From: DAOUJI01 sp965224415
Lineage (GTDB): Bacteria > Chloroflexota > Dehalococcoidia > Lucifugimonadales > JAGWBF01
Reading direction: 5' to 3'
DNA: 64,000 nucleotides
Assembly: GCA_965224415.1 (NCBI GenBank)
Contig: CBDCZB010000004.1
Coordinates: 1 to 64,000 of the forward strand
Below are positions 35,907 through 46,102 of this stretch, piece after piece. Below the pieces are notes generated by a model. That model ran no database searches. It worked only from the letters and a program-made list of their open reading frames with translations, and was not told the DNA's origin. Position 1 is the first letter of the stretch; the number at the start of each line of letters is the position of its first letter. Position numbers and translations under genes: made by a program.

Positions 35907-36072
35907 CCCGACCGAGACAGCGAAATCACACAGGCGCGCAAGAGAAGCGCCGGCCAATACCACGACGGAGGCGCAGAGATGTGCAGCTAACGGGAAGTCA
36001 CCGAGGAGACGAGACGGAGCGATGAACGCCGGGTGGGGGAGACCCGCCCGGCGCAAGAGAGGAGCAACTGGA

Positions 36073-36360
36073 ATGGAAGACCTTACACAGACCATATCGA
36101 ACCTGGTGGGAATCCTGCTGGGCGTGGTGGGCGCCATTGGCGTCGGATTCTTCATCTACGGCGCGTACATGTACCTGACCGCCAGCGGAGCGCCCAACCA
36201 GATGGAGCGGGGCAAGAGCGCAATGATGACCGCCCTGGCGGGCATCGTGCTGGCCCTGGTCGCCTACGGCGTGGTGGAGCTGGTGATGAACGCCGTGGTG
36301 AACCCGGGAATCGAAATCGACGACGTACTGCCCGACCCCACACCCCCAGCGGACAGCTAG
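36073..36360 (+). CDS. VirB2/TrbC-like pilin (first)
   Basis: The 95-residue protein has two hydrophobic helices (ISNLVGILLGVVGAIGVGFFIYGAYMYLTASG and MMTALAGIVLALVAYGVVELVMNAVV) with a short polar turn (APNQMERGKSA), the layout of TrbC/VirB2 pilins. The ATG at 36073 follows AGAGGAG. It lies between the VirB6-like and PrgI-like genes. The 166-base gap before it has no clear gene. Confidence 0.8.
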   Translation: MEDLTQTISNLVGILLGVVGAIGVGFFIYGAYMYLTASGAPNQMERGKSAMMTALAGIVLALVAYGVVELVMNAVVNPGIEIDDVLPDPTPPADS

Positions 36361-36387
36361 GCCGACGTAAGGAGGGAGGAACAGACC

Positions 36388-38109
36388 ATGAGAGAACACG
36401 AGGTCCCGACTCACGTCCAGGCCGAGGACAGGGTGCTGCTGGGGTTCACCTTCCCGCAGGTCGTGGCGGTGATGGCGGTGTGCGCCATCTCCTACGGCGC
36501 GTATCGCTACGCCCCCGTCGGCCCGTCCGAGGTGCGCATGGCCCTGGCCGTCGTCCTCGGGCTCGTCGGCGTGGCGATGGTCGTCGGAAAGATAGGCGGT
36601 CGGCGGCTGCCCCTGGTGGCCGCCGACCTGCTCAAGTACCGGCTGGGGGCCAGGCGCTACGCCGGGCCGGTGTCCCAGCTGGTGAGGACCGAGCCGCCCG
36701 CGCCGGTACAGCCGGTCAAGAGCGGCCCGGGCCCCCTGCGGCTGATGGCGCGCAGGTCGAAGCGCGCCCTTCGCAGCCTGCGCAAGAAGAAAAACAGGCG
36801 GAAGGACCGCCGCAACGGGCGGATGCCCTTCCGTCCCCACGGCTGGTTCGGCAAGCGACGCGGCAGGGCGGGCACGGACCGGCACGGTCACGGCCACAGC
36901 TCCGAGACCCTGGAGATCAGACGCCGGAAGCCCCACAGGAGGTGGATCGCGGCCGTGGCCCTCGTCCTGGTGGCGGCGGCCGCGACGCTCCCCCAGGGGG
37001 CGCTGGCCGACGACCACGAGCCCTGGCGGGACGAGATCGACTTCGAGGTGACCGAGCCGGTGGAGGGACGCCGGATATTCGTCGAGGGGTTGTCGGTAAC
37101 CGGCGACCGCGCCGCCGTCACCCTGCGGGCCGCGACCGCCCTGGACATCCGGGTGCGGGCATTCGGCGGTCCGCAGGGCACATGGCTCCGCTTCTGGGGC
37201 TCGGCAACGCTGGCCGAGGGGGAGCGCGTCCACTACTCGCTCCCCCTGCACGGCCCTGCGCCGTCGTTCACCGTCTCGTGGGAGGACACGCTGGGGCAGG
37301 CCGGGGCGCTCACGGTCGAACACGACCGGATCCCGTACCCCCTTCCTGGTGTGGAGGGGGAGCTCTGCGACCTTCGCATGACCTCCCTGGGCTGGACGCC
37401 CGGAGCGGTCAGCGGGGTCATCGAGTCGGAGTGCGTGTCCGCCGTCGAGGAGCCCATCGAGCTTCAGACGGTGGCCGGGCACCAGAGCGTCACCGAGACG
37501 GCCCTGATGGACGCCCAGGTGACGGCGATTGCGGGGACGGTCTCCGCCGCGACCGGCGAGTCCCACGCCAGCGTCCCCTTCGTCCCCGACGGAGAGACCC
37601 GCTTCCGGCTCGACGTCCCCACCGGCGCGGCGATTCACGCCGTGACCCTGGACGTGAGCCTGGAGGCAAGCCTCCGCATCGCCATTCCCCCGCTGACGCA
37701 GCTCACCCACCACCCGGAGCGGGTCGAACACGTCACCAAGACCGTGCACCTCCTGCGCCCGGGGGACAGCGACTACGACAGTGAGACGGTGACGGTCACC
37801 CACGACGACGGCGCCACGTCGTCCGCCACCGCGACGGCCTACGCCTACGTCCCCAGCGTCACCATCGCCAAAGAGGTGGCGGTGACCATCGTCCACCCGG
37901 AGCACGTCAAGGCCGAGACGGTGGAGCGGCAGCCCATCGCCAGGACCAGGGGCGAAACGCTGGACCTGGCGTCCGGTGTCGGCAGCGACGACCGCTACGA
38001 GGCCCTGGCGCTGCCGGAGCCTGAGCCAGAAGACCCGCCCGCTGAGCAGGAGTCTGCCGACGGACTGCGGGGCTGGTTCGAAGACATGGGCTGGGAGTGG
38101 CCCTGGTGA
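36388..38109 (+). CDS. PrgI/VirB3-like protein fused to large exported domain
   Basis: Residues 1-90 match PrgI/VirB3 proteins: VQAEDRVLLGFTFPQVVAVMAVCAISYGAYRY, then a second helix. A very basic segment follows (RRSKRALRSLRKKKNRRKDRRNGR). A further hydrophobic segment (WIAAVALVLVAAAATLPQGALA, about 190) leads to a 370-residue beta-rich outer domain with Thr/Val-rich strands, ending in an acidic tail (EPEPEDPPAEQE). PrgI proteins are usually about 100 residues, so the fusion is unusual. The ATG follows AAGGAGGGAGG. Confidence 0.75.
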   Translation: MREHEVPTHVQAEDRVLLGFTFPQVVAVMAVCAISYGAYRYAPVGPSEVRMALAVVLGLVGVAMVVGKIGGRRLPLVAADLLKYRLGARRYAGPVSQLVRTEPPAPVQPVKSGPGPLRLMARRSKRALRSLRKKKNRRKDRRNGRMPFRPHGWFGKRRGRAGTDRHGHGHSSETLEIRRRKPHRRWIAAVALVLVAAAATLPQGALADDHEPWRDEIDFEVTEPVEGRRIFVEGLSVTGDRAAVTLRAATALDIRVRAFGGPQGTWLRFWGSATLAEGERVHYSLPLHGPAPSFTVSWEDTLGQAGALTVEHDRIPYPLPGVEGELCDLRMTSLGWTPGAVSGVIESECVSAVEEPIELQTVAGHQSVTETALMDAQVTAIAGTVSAATGESHASVPFVPDGETRFRLDVPTGAAIHAVTLDVSLEASLRIAIPPLTQLTHHPERVEHVTKTVHLLRPGDSDYDSETVTVTHDDGATSSATATAYAYVPSVTIAKEVAVTIVHPEHVKAETVERQPIARTRGETLDLASGVGSDDRYEALALPEPEPEDPPAEQESADGLRGWFEDMGWEWPW

Positions 38110-38423
38110 GGCCCGCGATTGCGGTCACCCTGCTGGCCGGGGCTGCGCTGGCGACGACCGGCGCGGCCCCGGTGGAGGAGCAGGAGATGCTCCGCCAGTT
38201 CGACCGCGTGCTCACGGCGATGGCCTACGCCGCCTCCGGCATCTGCGTCTTCGCCATCGTCTGGGCGGGATTCGTCCTGATGGCCGAGGGAGGCGAGGAG
38301 CGCGGCGGAGGGCGGGCCAAGAGCGCCGTCGTTATGGCGGTGGTGGGCCTCGTCCTGGTCCTGTCGGCCAAGGGCGCGGCCGCGCTGCTGAGCAGCGGCC
38401 TCGTGGACTTCCCAACCCCATAA
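38106..38423 (+). CDS. Second VirB2/TrbC-like pilin candidate
   Basis: From a GTG that overlaps the previous stop (GTGA), the ~105-residue protein has a signal-like N-terminus (RPAIAVTLLAGAALATTGAAP) and two hydrophobic helices (AMAYAASGICVFAIVWAGFVLMAEGG and AVVMAVVGLVLVLSAKGAAALL). The layout equals that of the pilin at 36073. It could be the true pilin, with the other a channel subunit, or the reverse. Confidence 0.7.
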   Translation: MRPAIAVTLLAGAALATTGAAPVEEQEMLRQFDRVLTAMAYAASGICVFAIVWAGFVLMAEGGEERGGGRAKSAVVMAVVGLVLVLSAKGAAALLSSGLVDFPTP

Positions 38424-38443
38424 GAGAAAAGGAAACGAGCGAA

Positions 38444-40720
38444 TTGAAGAAGCTGCTTGAACGAATCACAAGACGCGGAGGGGAGACCCCGCCAAGGGAG
38501 TCCGCCGCTCGGCAGGAGATGCCGGAGGGCCAACTCCCCACGGAGTCAGCACCTGGTGGAACGACGGAAGCCCCTCCCAAGCTCCCGCCGGAGCTGCCCC
38601 TGTTCTTCATGCTGTCGCACCTGGACGACGACGGGCCGGTCCGCCTGGACGGCGTGAAGCTCGGAGTGTGCGAGGTGATGGGCCTTGAGCTGGACGAGCC
38701 CAAATTAGGGGCCTTCGCCGGAGCGCTCAACGCCCTGGACTTCCCGGCCCAGCTCCTCATCCGGCAGCACCCGCCCCGCCTGGGAGGGCTGAGGGAGAAC
38801 CTCAAGCAGGCCCAGCCCGTCGACCTGCCCCCGCAGACGCGGGCCGCCGCCGAGTCCCTTGGGCGACTGCTGACCGAGCTTGAGTCCCGCGACGGCATCC
38901 TCGACCGGCGCTTCTACGCCGTGTGCGAGGCGGCCCGCATCGACGACCTGCGCGGCCTGCTTGCACGGGCCGGGCTGTCCGTCCACCACCTGAGAGGGCG
39001 CCAGCTTCGCATGTTCCTGGTCTCCGCCGCCCTGGGAGGCTCTCCCGCCGAGTTCGACGAGGAGACGCCGGTCGAGGTGGAGATAGGCCGCCGAGACATG
39101 CGCGTCGGAGACCGCCTGGTCCGCTCCCTGCACCTGGGCCGCTGGCCCCGCTCCCTGGCCCCCGGATTCCTGCAAGGGCTGATGGCGGCGGGCGCGCCGA
39201 TGGACCTGTCCGTCCACGTCGGCCCGATACCGGCGGAGCAGGCGGCGAGGACCCTTGAGTGGCAGAAGGTCCGCTTCGAGTCGGCGCAGAGCCTCTCCTT
39301 CAAGCGGGGCCGCACCATGTCGCCCGAGGCGGAGATCGCCCTGGAGGACATCACCCGGCTCAGGGACGAGGTGCAGCGGGGCAGGGAGAGGCTCTTTCAC
39401 GCCTCGCTGTCGGTCACGCTCCATGCCAAGGACGAGGCGTCGCTTAGGGAGATGACCCAGCGGGCGAAGGCCCACTTCGCCGCGACGCTCGGCAAGCTGG
39501 ACAACCTCGCCTTCCGCCAGCGCGAGGGGCTTCTCTCCACGCTGCCCCTGGCCCTGAACGCCGTGGCCGAGTGGCGCAGCCTGGACACGTCCAGCATCGC
39601 CCGGCTCTTCCCCTTCTCGCCGCCCGACATGGACACGAGAAGCGGCACCCTCTACGGCATCGACATGCGGGCCTGCTCCCCCGTGGTCTACGACCCCTGG
39701 GACGGCACCCATCTGAACGCCAACACCGCCGTCCTCGCCCGCTCCGGCAGCGGCAAGTCCTTTGCCACCAAGCTGGGAATGCTGCGGGGCCTTACCAGGG
39801 GAGTGACCGCCTACGCCATCGACCCGGAGGGCGAGTACGCCGACATGGCCCGCGCCGCGGGCGGGCGGGTGCTCTCTCCCGGCGTCCCCGGCCAGGGCAT
39901 GAACCCCTTCGTGATCGACAAGGGGGACTCCGAGGAGATGCTCCAGCGCATCGGCAGCCTGCGCCGCCTCATCGAGGTGATGGTCGGCGAGAGCCTCGGC
40001 GCGGAGCGGAGAGCCTCCCTCGACCACGCCCTGGCGGGCTACTACGCCCGCCCCAGGGAGCGCACCGGCTTCCGTGATTTCTACACATATCTGCGAGAAG
40101 ACGAGGCGGGTGACGCCGCTCTTGCAAGGCTGCTCAGGCCCTTCGCCACCGGCAGCCTCAGACACCTGCTCTCCGACGAGGGAGACGACCTTCTCGGAAA
40201 CGAGGCCCTGATCACCGTGTTCGACCTGCACCTCCTGGAGCCGGAGCTGAGGCCCGCCGCAGCGATGGTCTGCACCGAGACGGTGTGGACTGCCGCCGCC
40301 CAGGACCCCAAGCCCCGCCTGCTGGTCGTGGACGAGGTGTGGAGCATCATGCAGCACCCCGAGGGGGCGGCCTTCATGGTGTCGATGGCCAAGAGAGCCA
40401 GGAAGCACCGGCTGGGGTTGCAGTTCATAACCCAGGACGTCCAGGACCTGCTCTCCGAGGACACGTCGAGGACCATCACCGGCCACGCCGGCAGGGCGCT
40501 CCTACAGAACGCCGCCTTCAAGCTGCTTCTCCAGCAGGACGCCGCCGCCATAGGCACGGTCAGCGACGCCTTCGATCTGCCCGAGGACCTCCAGCGCTGG
40601 CTCCTGTCCTGCCCCCGTGGAGACGGCCTGTTGCTGGCGAAGGGACACCGCTTCCCCGTCCGCATCGAGGCCACCCCGGAGGAGGCGGAGGTCATCGAGT
40701 GGCGGCCCGGACGCCATTAG
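38444..40720 (+). CDS. virB4: VirB4-family conjugation ATPase
   Basis: The 758-residue ATPase has Walker A ARSGSGKS near residue 432, PEGEYADMARAAGGRVLSPG after it, Walker B RLLVVDEVWS near 625, and the late motifs FITQDVQDLL and ALLQNAAFKLLLQQD. VirB4 energises pilus and channel assembly at the inner membrane. The TTG at 38444 with AAAAGGAAA upstream is the best start; no ATG fits. It follows the second pilin by 20 bases. Confidence 0.92.
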   Translation: MKKLLERITRRGGETPPRESAARQEMPEGQLPTESAPGGTTEAPPKLPPELPLFFMLSHLDDDGPVRLDGVKLGVCEVMGLELDEPKLGAFAGALNALDFPAQLLIRQHPPRLGGLRENLKQAQPVDLPPQTRAAAESLGRLLTELESRDGILDRRFYAVCEAARIDDLRGLLARAGLSVHHLRGRQLRMFLVSAALGGSPAEFDEETPVEVEIGRRDMRVGDRLVRSLHLGRWPRSLAPGFLQGLMAAGAPMDLSVHVGPIPAEQAARTLEWQKVRFESAQSLSFKRGRTMSPEAEIALEDITRLRDEVQRGRERLFHASLSVTLHAKDEASLREMTQRAKAHFAATLGKLDNLAFRQREGLLSTLPLALNAVAEWRSLDTSSIARLFPFSPPDMDTRSGTLYGIDMRACSPVVYDPWDGTHLNANTAVLARSGSGKSFATKLGMLRGLTRGVTAYAIDPEGEYADMARAAGGRVLSPGVPGQGMNPFVIDKGDSEEMLQRIGSLRRLIEVMVGESLGAERRASLDHALAGYYARPRERTGFRDFYTYLREDEAGDAALARLLRPFATGSLRHLLSDEGDDLLGNEALITVFDLHLLEPELRPAAAMVCTETVWTAAAQDPKPRLLVVDEVWSIMQHPEGAAFMVSMAKRARKHRLGLQFITQDVQDLLSEDTSRTITGHAGRALLQNAAFKLLLQQDAAAIGTVSDAFDLPEDLQRWLLSCPRGDGLLLAKGHRFPVRIEATPEEAEVIEWRPGRH

Positions 40721-40737
40721 AGAAAGGAATAACACCA

Positions 40738-43319
40738 TGAAGCTGAACCCGAAGGAAATCCTCTTTGGAGACGACAGCGACAGGAAGGACCCCGTCTTGC
40801 TGGCGGTGACGCCGCCCAGGACGGGGGAACGCACCCTGCTGGGCGTGGAGAACCTGCTCCAGTCCATCGCCGTCCCCGAGCCCTTCTCCCTGGAGCTGGC
40901 CGGGGACATGGATGGCGTGACCCTCATGGCCCGCTGCCTCGACGACCAGGTGGTGCGAGGCCAGCTCTCCGCCCACTACCCCCAGGCCCGCATCCGGAAG
41001 GTGGACCCCGGCGACGACCCCCTGCGCCTCGCCGAGGGCGAGCAGGCGTGGTCGACCACGTTGCGGGCCGACGGCCCCGAGTACGTTCCCCTGCGCACCT
41101 TCAGGGACGACGACCTCCTCGACCCCGGCTCCGACCCCCTCATCGCCCTCATGGGCGCGCTCTCGGCCCTGAACGAAGGGGAGCGCGTGGTGGCACGGCT
41201 GATGCTGCGCTCCCTCGGTCCCGACTGGTCCCAGGCCCACATGGACAAGGCCCACAAGCGGCCCGGCATGGAGCCGAGGGAGCCCGCCTATACCTTCCAG
41301 ACCAAGCCCCTCCAGATGGACGGCATCACGATGGCCGTGCTGGGCATCGGCGCTCTGGCCGCCCTCAAGGGCTACCTGTGGGTGCAGGACGGGGAGATAT
41401 GGAAGGCGGCGCTCCTGGGCGTCGGCACGGCCCTGGGGCTGGCCGCAGGCGGGTGGGCGTGGTGGAGGTGGAAGAAGGCCCGCAACCGCGTCGAGGACCC
41501 CATCCTGATACAGGAGAAGGTCTCCCGAATCGCCTTCGACGCGGAGATACAGGTGACGGCGGTCCTGCCCGACGACACCGGGCAGCAGCGCGCCGGAGAG
41601 CTTCTCGGGCCGGTGGCCGCCGCCTACCGCCACTTCGACAACCCCGCAGGCGCCCGTTTCAAGGTCGGCCGCGTGAGGCCCACCGTCCCCGATCCTTCGA
41701 TGCTGCACCCGGCAGGCCCAGGGCTGTTCGGCGGGCGCAGCGTCCTGGGAGTCCGCGAGGTCGCCGCCCTGTGGCACCCGCCCGGAGCGGGCGACGAGAC
41801 GCCCCTGGTGGAGCGGTCCGGCTCAAGAGGGCTCATCCCCTCGGCCAGGGGAATCAGGGGAGGGGCGCTCGTGGGAGACACCACCGCGGGCAAGCCCATG
41901 CCCGTTCACTTCCCCGAAGACCTGCTCAGGAGGCACCACCTCTACGTCGCCCGCACCCGCATGGGCAAGTCCACCCTCATGCACCACATAGCCGTCCACA
42001 AGATGCGGGAGAAGGCCAAGGGCAGGGACGGCGACGCCATCGTCGTCATAGACCCGCACACCGATCTCGTTGACGGGATCCTCGAACACGTCCCCGACTC
42101 CCTCACGGACAGGGTGCGCGTCATAGACCTGTCGGACGCCTCCCGCTCCCCCGGCATCAACCTGCTCGACACCCGCGTCTTCTCCGACCGGGACCGCACC
42201 GCCGACTCGGTGGTGCGGGTCGCCAAGGGCCTGTGGGAGCAGTGGGGGCCGCGGATGCAGTCCATCCTCGAACAGACCGTCAAGACCCTCCACGAGGCAA
42301 ACGAGCACCCCGAGACGGACGAGAACGAGCAGCACACCATCCTGGACGGCCTGCGCCTCCTGTCCAACGACCCGTACCGGAACGCCGTCCTGGCGAAGGT
42401 CTCCGACCCGTACCTCCTCGAATGGTGGGCCAGGGACTTCGGCAGCTGGCACCGCCAGTACAAGGCGGAGGCCCTCGCCCCCGTCCAGACCCGGCTGTCC
42501 TACTACGCATCTTCCAAGAGGGCGAGGGCCATCCTCGGCCAGCGCCGCTCCACCATCGACATTCGCGAGACCATCCTCGAAGGCGGCGTCCTGCTGGTCT
42601 CCACCTCCCAGGGGACCGTGGGCAGGGACGTGGCCGCCCTGGTGGGCGCGTCCCTGCTCAACCTCGTGGACGCCGTGATACGCGAGCAGGGAAGCCTGCG
42701 GTTGGACCAGCGCCGGGGCGCGCTGGTCATCGTGGACGAGATGCAGACCATGCCCGGCGTCGACTACGAGTCGATGCTCAGCGAGCTGGGCAAGTTCGGA
42801 GCGAGCTTCATCCTCGCCACCCAGAGCCTCGCCAAGCTCGACGACCTCTCCCGCACCATGCGCGACACCCTGCTGGCCAACGTCGGGTGCCTCGCCGTCT
42901 TCCAGGTGGCCGGCTCCGACGCACGCCACCTGGTCTGGGAGCTGGGCAAGGACAGGGTGACCGAGGAGGACATCGTGTCGCTGCCCGTGCACCACTGCTA
43001 CGTCCGCGCCACCGTCGGCACGGAGCGGATGGACGCCTTCTCGATGGAGGTGAGGAAGCCGGAGGGGGGAGACCGGGAGGGGGCCGACCGCATCCGCAGG
43101 GCCAGCTCCGCCTACACCGTCTCGGCCCAGCAGCTCGCCTTCGCCGAAGCCCAGGGCCACGGGAAGGTGGAGGAGTTCCGCAGGGGAGTCGAGGTCCTGA
43201 ACGAGAGCGTCCCGCAGACAGAGGAGAAGAAGACTCCCCACGGCCCCGAGCGGTGGAAGCGGACCAGCAGGCGCAAGGCGCAGAGGAAGGAGCGTCCGGA
43301 TGAAGATCAACGGCAGTGA
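40738..43319 (+). CDS. Type IV coupling ATPase (VirD4/TraD-like)
   Basis: The 860-residue protein has an N-terminal domain, a membrane segment pair near 180-235 (MAVLGIGALAALKGYLWV, LLGVGTALGLAAGGWAWWRW), Walker A ARTRMGKST near 404, DPHTDLVDGILEHVPD, and Walker B ALVIVDEMQ near 661. ILATQSLAKLDDLS follows. It should couple DNA substrate to the channel and pump it, the role of T4CPs. The tail is Lys/Arg-rich. It starts 17 bases after virB4 and overlaps the next gene by 20 bases. Confidence 0.87.
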
Positions 43320-44931
43320 ACGGGAGACGCTCGGCGTCATCGCGTCGTGCCCCTTCGCCGACCGGCTGGAGCTGGCCGCCATGTCCGGCGCGTCGAGGAG
43401 CGCGGTCTACGAGGCGGTCGGCGGGCTGGAGGATGCGGGCCTCGTCGCCCACGTGCCCCACGCGTCGGACCTGATACCGCCGACCCGCCGCTACCACCTC
43501 ACCGCCAGGGGACTGGGCGCGCTGGCCGAGACCGAGGGCTCCAGCATCGACGACTTGCTGCGCTCCCGCCCCGTCTCCATCCAGTGGCTGCGCATCCTGA
43601 TGGACCGGCTCGACGCCCTGGCCGTCGTGTACCGCCTGGCCTCGACCGTAGCCGGCGTCGCCCACCCGGTCGGCCTCCGCCTGTACCGGGCCGGTCCCCT
43701 CGACGCCGCCATGACCCTCCCTGGCGGGCGGACCGTGGGGATCGCAAGGCAGGGACACGCCGCCGACAGGACGGGCTTCTCACGGCGGCTCTGGAAGCTG
43801 CGGGACGGGCCGCGCCCCGGAACGGTCCTCGTCCTGGTCGCCGATGAGGTGCGGCTCAGACACGCCCGCAAGATGCTGCCCCGCACCGTGGAGGCGCTGC
43901 TGGCCCTGGAACGGGACGCGGCCCTTGCCGGACCCGAGGACGAGGTGTGGCGTCCCGCCGCCTCCGGCCCGCCCGCCAATCTGCGGAACGCCCTGGGGCA
44001 GCTGGCTCCCGGAGGAGAGCTGCCCGTGGAGGCTCACCCCTCGCAGGCGGACCTGCCCGGCGACGGCGCCCCGGACGCAGACCGCGCTCTACCCGTTCTT
44101 CTCAAACCCGCCGAGAAGCGCGCCCTCGACCTTATCTATGACTGGCCCTGGCTGCTCCGCACCGAGCTGGCGAGCCTGATGGCCGTCTCCGAGCGCAGAG
44201 CTTCCCAGCTCGTCAACCCCCTGGAAGGGTTCGGCCTCGTGACCCGGCCCATCGACGGGAGCGGACGACTCGCCCTCACCGACCGGGGCGTGGCGCTCCT
44301 GGCCCGTAGGGACCGCACCTCCGTCGCCGTGGCGAGGAGGCGATGGAGCGTCGCTCCCGTGGACGCCGAAGCCCCATGCGACTGGCGCAACGTCTCCGGC
44401 GGCAGGAGCCGCCAGCTGCTCAGGAACATCGAGCACACCGGGGCCGTTCACGCCTTCGTCGCCGCCCTGGCGCGGCAGGCCCACGCCCTGGGGTGGGAGC
44501 TGGCCCAGATCGACCCGCCCAGGAGCGCGTCGAGGCACTTCAAGCACGAGGGACGGAACCGCTCCGTCAACCCCGACGCCTTCGGCGTCCTCCGAAGAGG
44601 CCCGGTCGCCTCGCCCTTCTTCCTGGAGTGGGAGAGGCGAGCGGTGCGCCCCTCGACGATGGCGACGCGGATCGCCCCCTATCTGCGCTACTACTTATCT
44701 CATGGTCCCATCGACGACCACGGCGCCAGGCCCTCCGTCCTGATCGTCTTCGACGACGACATCGCCGCCATCAACTTCCTGAGAGTGGCGAGGGACGAGA
44801 TGGACCGCGCCGGGGTCAGCGTGCCCCTGTGGGTCTCCCACAGCGCCGTCATCGACGCGCTGGGCCCGCTGGGAAGGGCGTGGCGGTCTCCAGGCGACTG
44901 GGAGCCCGCCCACGTCCTGCTGGCCCGCTGA
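43300..44931 (+). CDS. Replication-relaxation (Replic_Relax) family protein
   Basis: The 543-residue protein has two winged-helix regions, one at the N-terminus (ELAAMSGASRSAVYEAVGGLEDAGLVAHV) and one near 275-345 (ELASLMAVSERRASQLVNPLEGFGLVTR). The C-terminal domain has PDAFGVLRRG, FFLEWERRAVRPSTMATRIAPYLRYY and SVLIVFDDD. This matches the Replic_Relax family of plasmid and ICE transfer/replication proteins. No standard MOB relaxase (HUH or tyrosine) is visible in the window, so it may start DNA transfer. It overlaps the coupling ATPase by 20 bases. Confidence 0.8.
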   Translation: MKINGSERETLGVIASCPFADRLELAAMSGASRSAVYEAVGGLEDAGLVAHVPHASDLIPPTRRYHLTARGLGALAETEGSSIDDLLRSRPVSIQWLRILMDRLDALAVVYRLASTVAGVAHPVGLRLYRAGPLDAAMTLPGGRTVGIARQGHAADRTGFSRRLWKLRDGPRPGTVLVLVADEVRLRHARKMLPRTVEALLALERDAALAGPEDEVWRPAASGPPANLRNALGQLAPGGELPVEAHPSQADLPGDGAPDADRALPVLLKPAEKRALDLIYDWPWLLRTELASLMAVSERRASQLVNPLEGFGLVTRPIDGSGRLALTDRGVALLARRDRTSVAVARRRWSVAPVDAEAPCDWRNVSGGRSRQLLRNIEHTGAVHAFVAALARQAHALGWELAQIDPPRSASRHFKHEGRNRSVNPDAFGVLRRGPVASPFFLEWERRAVRPSTMATRIAPYLRYYLSHGPIDDHGARPSVLIVFDDDIAAINFLRVARDEMDRAGVSVPLWVSHSAVIDALGPLGRAWRSPGDWEPAHVLLAR

Positions 44932-44997
44932 ACACGCCGTACGGGACGGGAGTGTAGCGGCGGCTCCCGCCCAGTACCGAAAGGAGGTCTTCAACAC

Positions 44998-45285
44998 ATG
45001 GAACCGGAACGGAACGAAGAACCGAGAGGCCGCCGGAGGCGGGGCGCTCGCTCAACAGTGCGCCTCGACGCCCGGTCGCTCTGGGCGCGGTTGGCGCTGC
45101 TGAACCGCTCTCAGAACTGGCTCGCCCAGGAGATAGGGATCAGCTCCGGCTATATGTCCAAGCTGGTCACGGCAGGCCGCGCACCCTCCGGACGCATCCG
45201 CAGAAGGATGCTCAAGGCCCTCGGATTCGAGGACTTTCACGAGCTCTTCAAGCTCGATGAGGAGGAGCAAGATGGAGACCCTTAA
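44998..45285 (+). CDS. XRE-type HTH regulator
   Basis: The 95-residue basic protein has an XRE helix-turn-helix (LWARLALLNRSQNWLAQEIGISSGYMSKLVTAGRAPSGRIRRRMLKAL) and an acidic end (ELFKLDEEEQDGDP). Its recognition part resembles that of the four-HTH protein at 229. GAAAGGAGG lies ahead of the ATG. It overlaps the next gene by 14 bases. Confidence 0.8.
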   Translation: MEPERNEEPRGRRRRGARSTVRLDARSLWARLALLNRSQNWLAQEIGISSGYMSKLVTAGRAPSGRIRRRMLKALGFEDFHELFKLDEEEQDGDP

Positions 45286-45619
45286 ACAGGTGGCCGGCAT
45301 CGTCATCGCCGGCCACATCGCACCCTACCTGAGCGGCGTCCTGCCCAAGGACTTCCCGAAGCGCCTCGAACGGCTCTGGGAGGCCAGCGGCCTCACCTGG
45401 AACGCCTTCGCCGACGCCCTCGGCGTCGACAAGAAGCGCGTCCACAGGTGGCGCAGGGGCGTCAAGCCCGACGGCGACGGCTACCACGCCCTCGTGAAGC
45501 TCGCGGCCCTCATTCCGGGGGGCCTCGACATCCTCATGGGGGACGGATTCCAGATGTACCTCTGGCAGGACTGGCAGGACCGGCACGACCAGGACGACCA
45601 GCAGGACCAGCAAGACTGA
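45272..45619 (+). CDS. Small HTH protein, ICE-specific family
   Basis: The 115-residue protein has DFPKRLERLWEASGLTWNAFADALGVDKKRVHRWRRG, an HTH-like core shared with 2944-3189 and 45627-45917. The tail is a run of Gln/Asp (DWQDRHDQDDQQDQQD). The start at 45272 follows GAGGAGGAG. It is the middle gene of three overlapping or adjacent regulators after the conjugation operon. Confidence 0.75.
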   Translation: METLKQVAGIVIAGHIAPYLSGVLPKDFPKRLERLWEASGLTWNAFADALGVDKKRVHRWRRGVKPDGDGYHALVKLAALIPGGLDILMGDGFQMYLWQDWQDRHDQDDQQDQQD

Positions 45620-45626
45620 CGCCCTC

Positions 45627-45917
45627 ATGACCTGCCGGAGCACACATAACGGGAGCGTCCGCCCCGACGACTTCCCCCAGGCCCTGGAGCGCTTCAAGGA
45701 GGCTTCAGGGATGACCTGGGACGAGATCGCCTGGCTGCTAGGCACCACCACCGCCACCCTGTGGCGATGGCGAAACGCGGGGATCAGACCCAGCACCGAC
45801 TATCTCCTCGCCATTCAGGACTTGGCCGACAGCAGAGGATTCGGACACCTGCTTCCACCCATAAGGGTCATAAAGGTGCCCGTCAGCGGTCCGGCGGAAG
45901 GCGTCCGGGGCAAATAG
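45627..45917 (+). CDS. Small HTH protein, ICE-specific family
   Basis: The 96-residue protein has DDFPQALERFKEASGMTWDEIAWLLGTTTATLWRWRNAG, then LAIQDLADSRGFGHLL. It is the closest relative of the product of 2944-3189. The ATG lies 8 bases after the previous stop with no clear ribosome site, so reinitiation is likely. From 45918 to 46102 I see no gene. Confidence 0.75.
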   Translation: MTCRSTHNGSVRPDDFPQALERFKEASGMTWDEIAWLLGTTTATLWRWRNAGIRPSTDYLLAIQDLADSRGFGHLLPPIRVIKVPVSGPAEGVRGK

Positions 45918-46102
45918 ACGGCGGGGCCTACGCGGCCGCGGCACAGGACAGCTTCAGGCTTCAAGAACGCTCGCACCCAGGTGCAAAGGGAGCACGACCG
46001 ACATCAGGACGAACACGACGGACCGGCGGCTTCCGAAAAAGACGAGGGAGTGAGCGCAGGGGCCACGTGCGCCCCGCGATATGGCCGATGGAATAGACCT
46101 AT

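Noticed and set aside
35998..37905. Long minus-strand frame opposite the PrgI gene
   Set aside because: Low-complexity Gly/His/Arg composition and no start signal; the plus frame has the PrgI signature and membrane segments.
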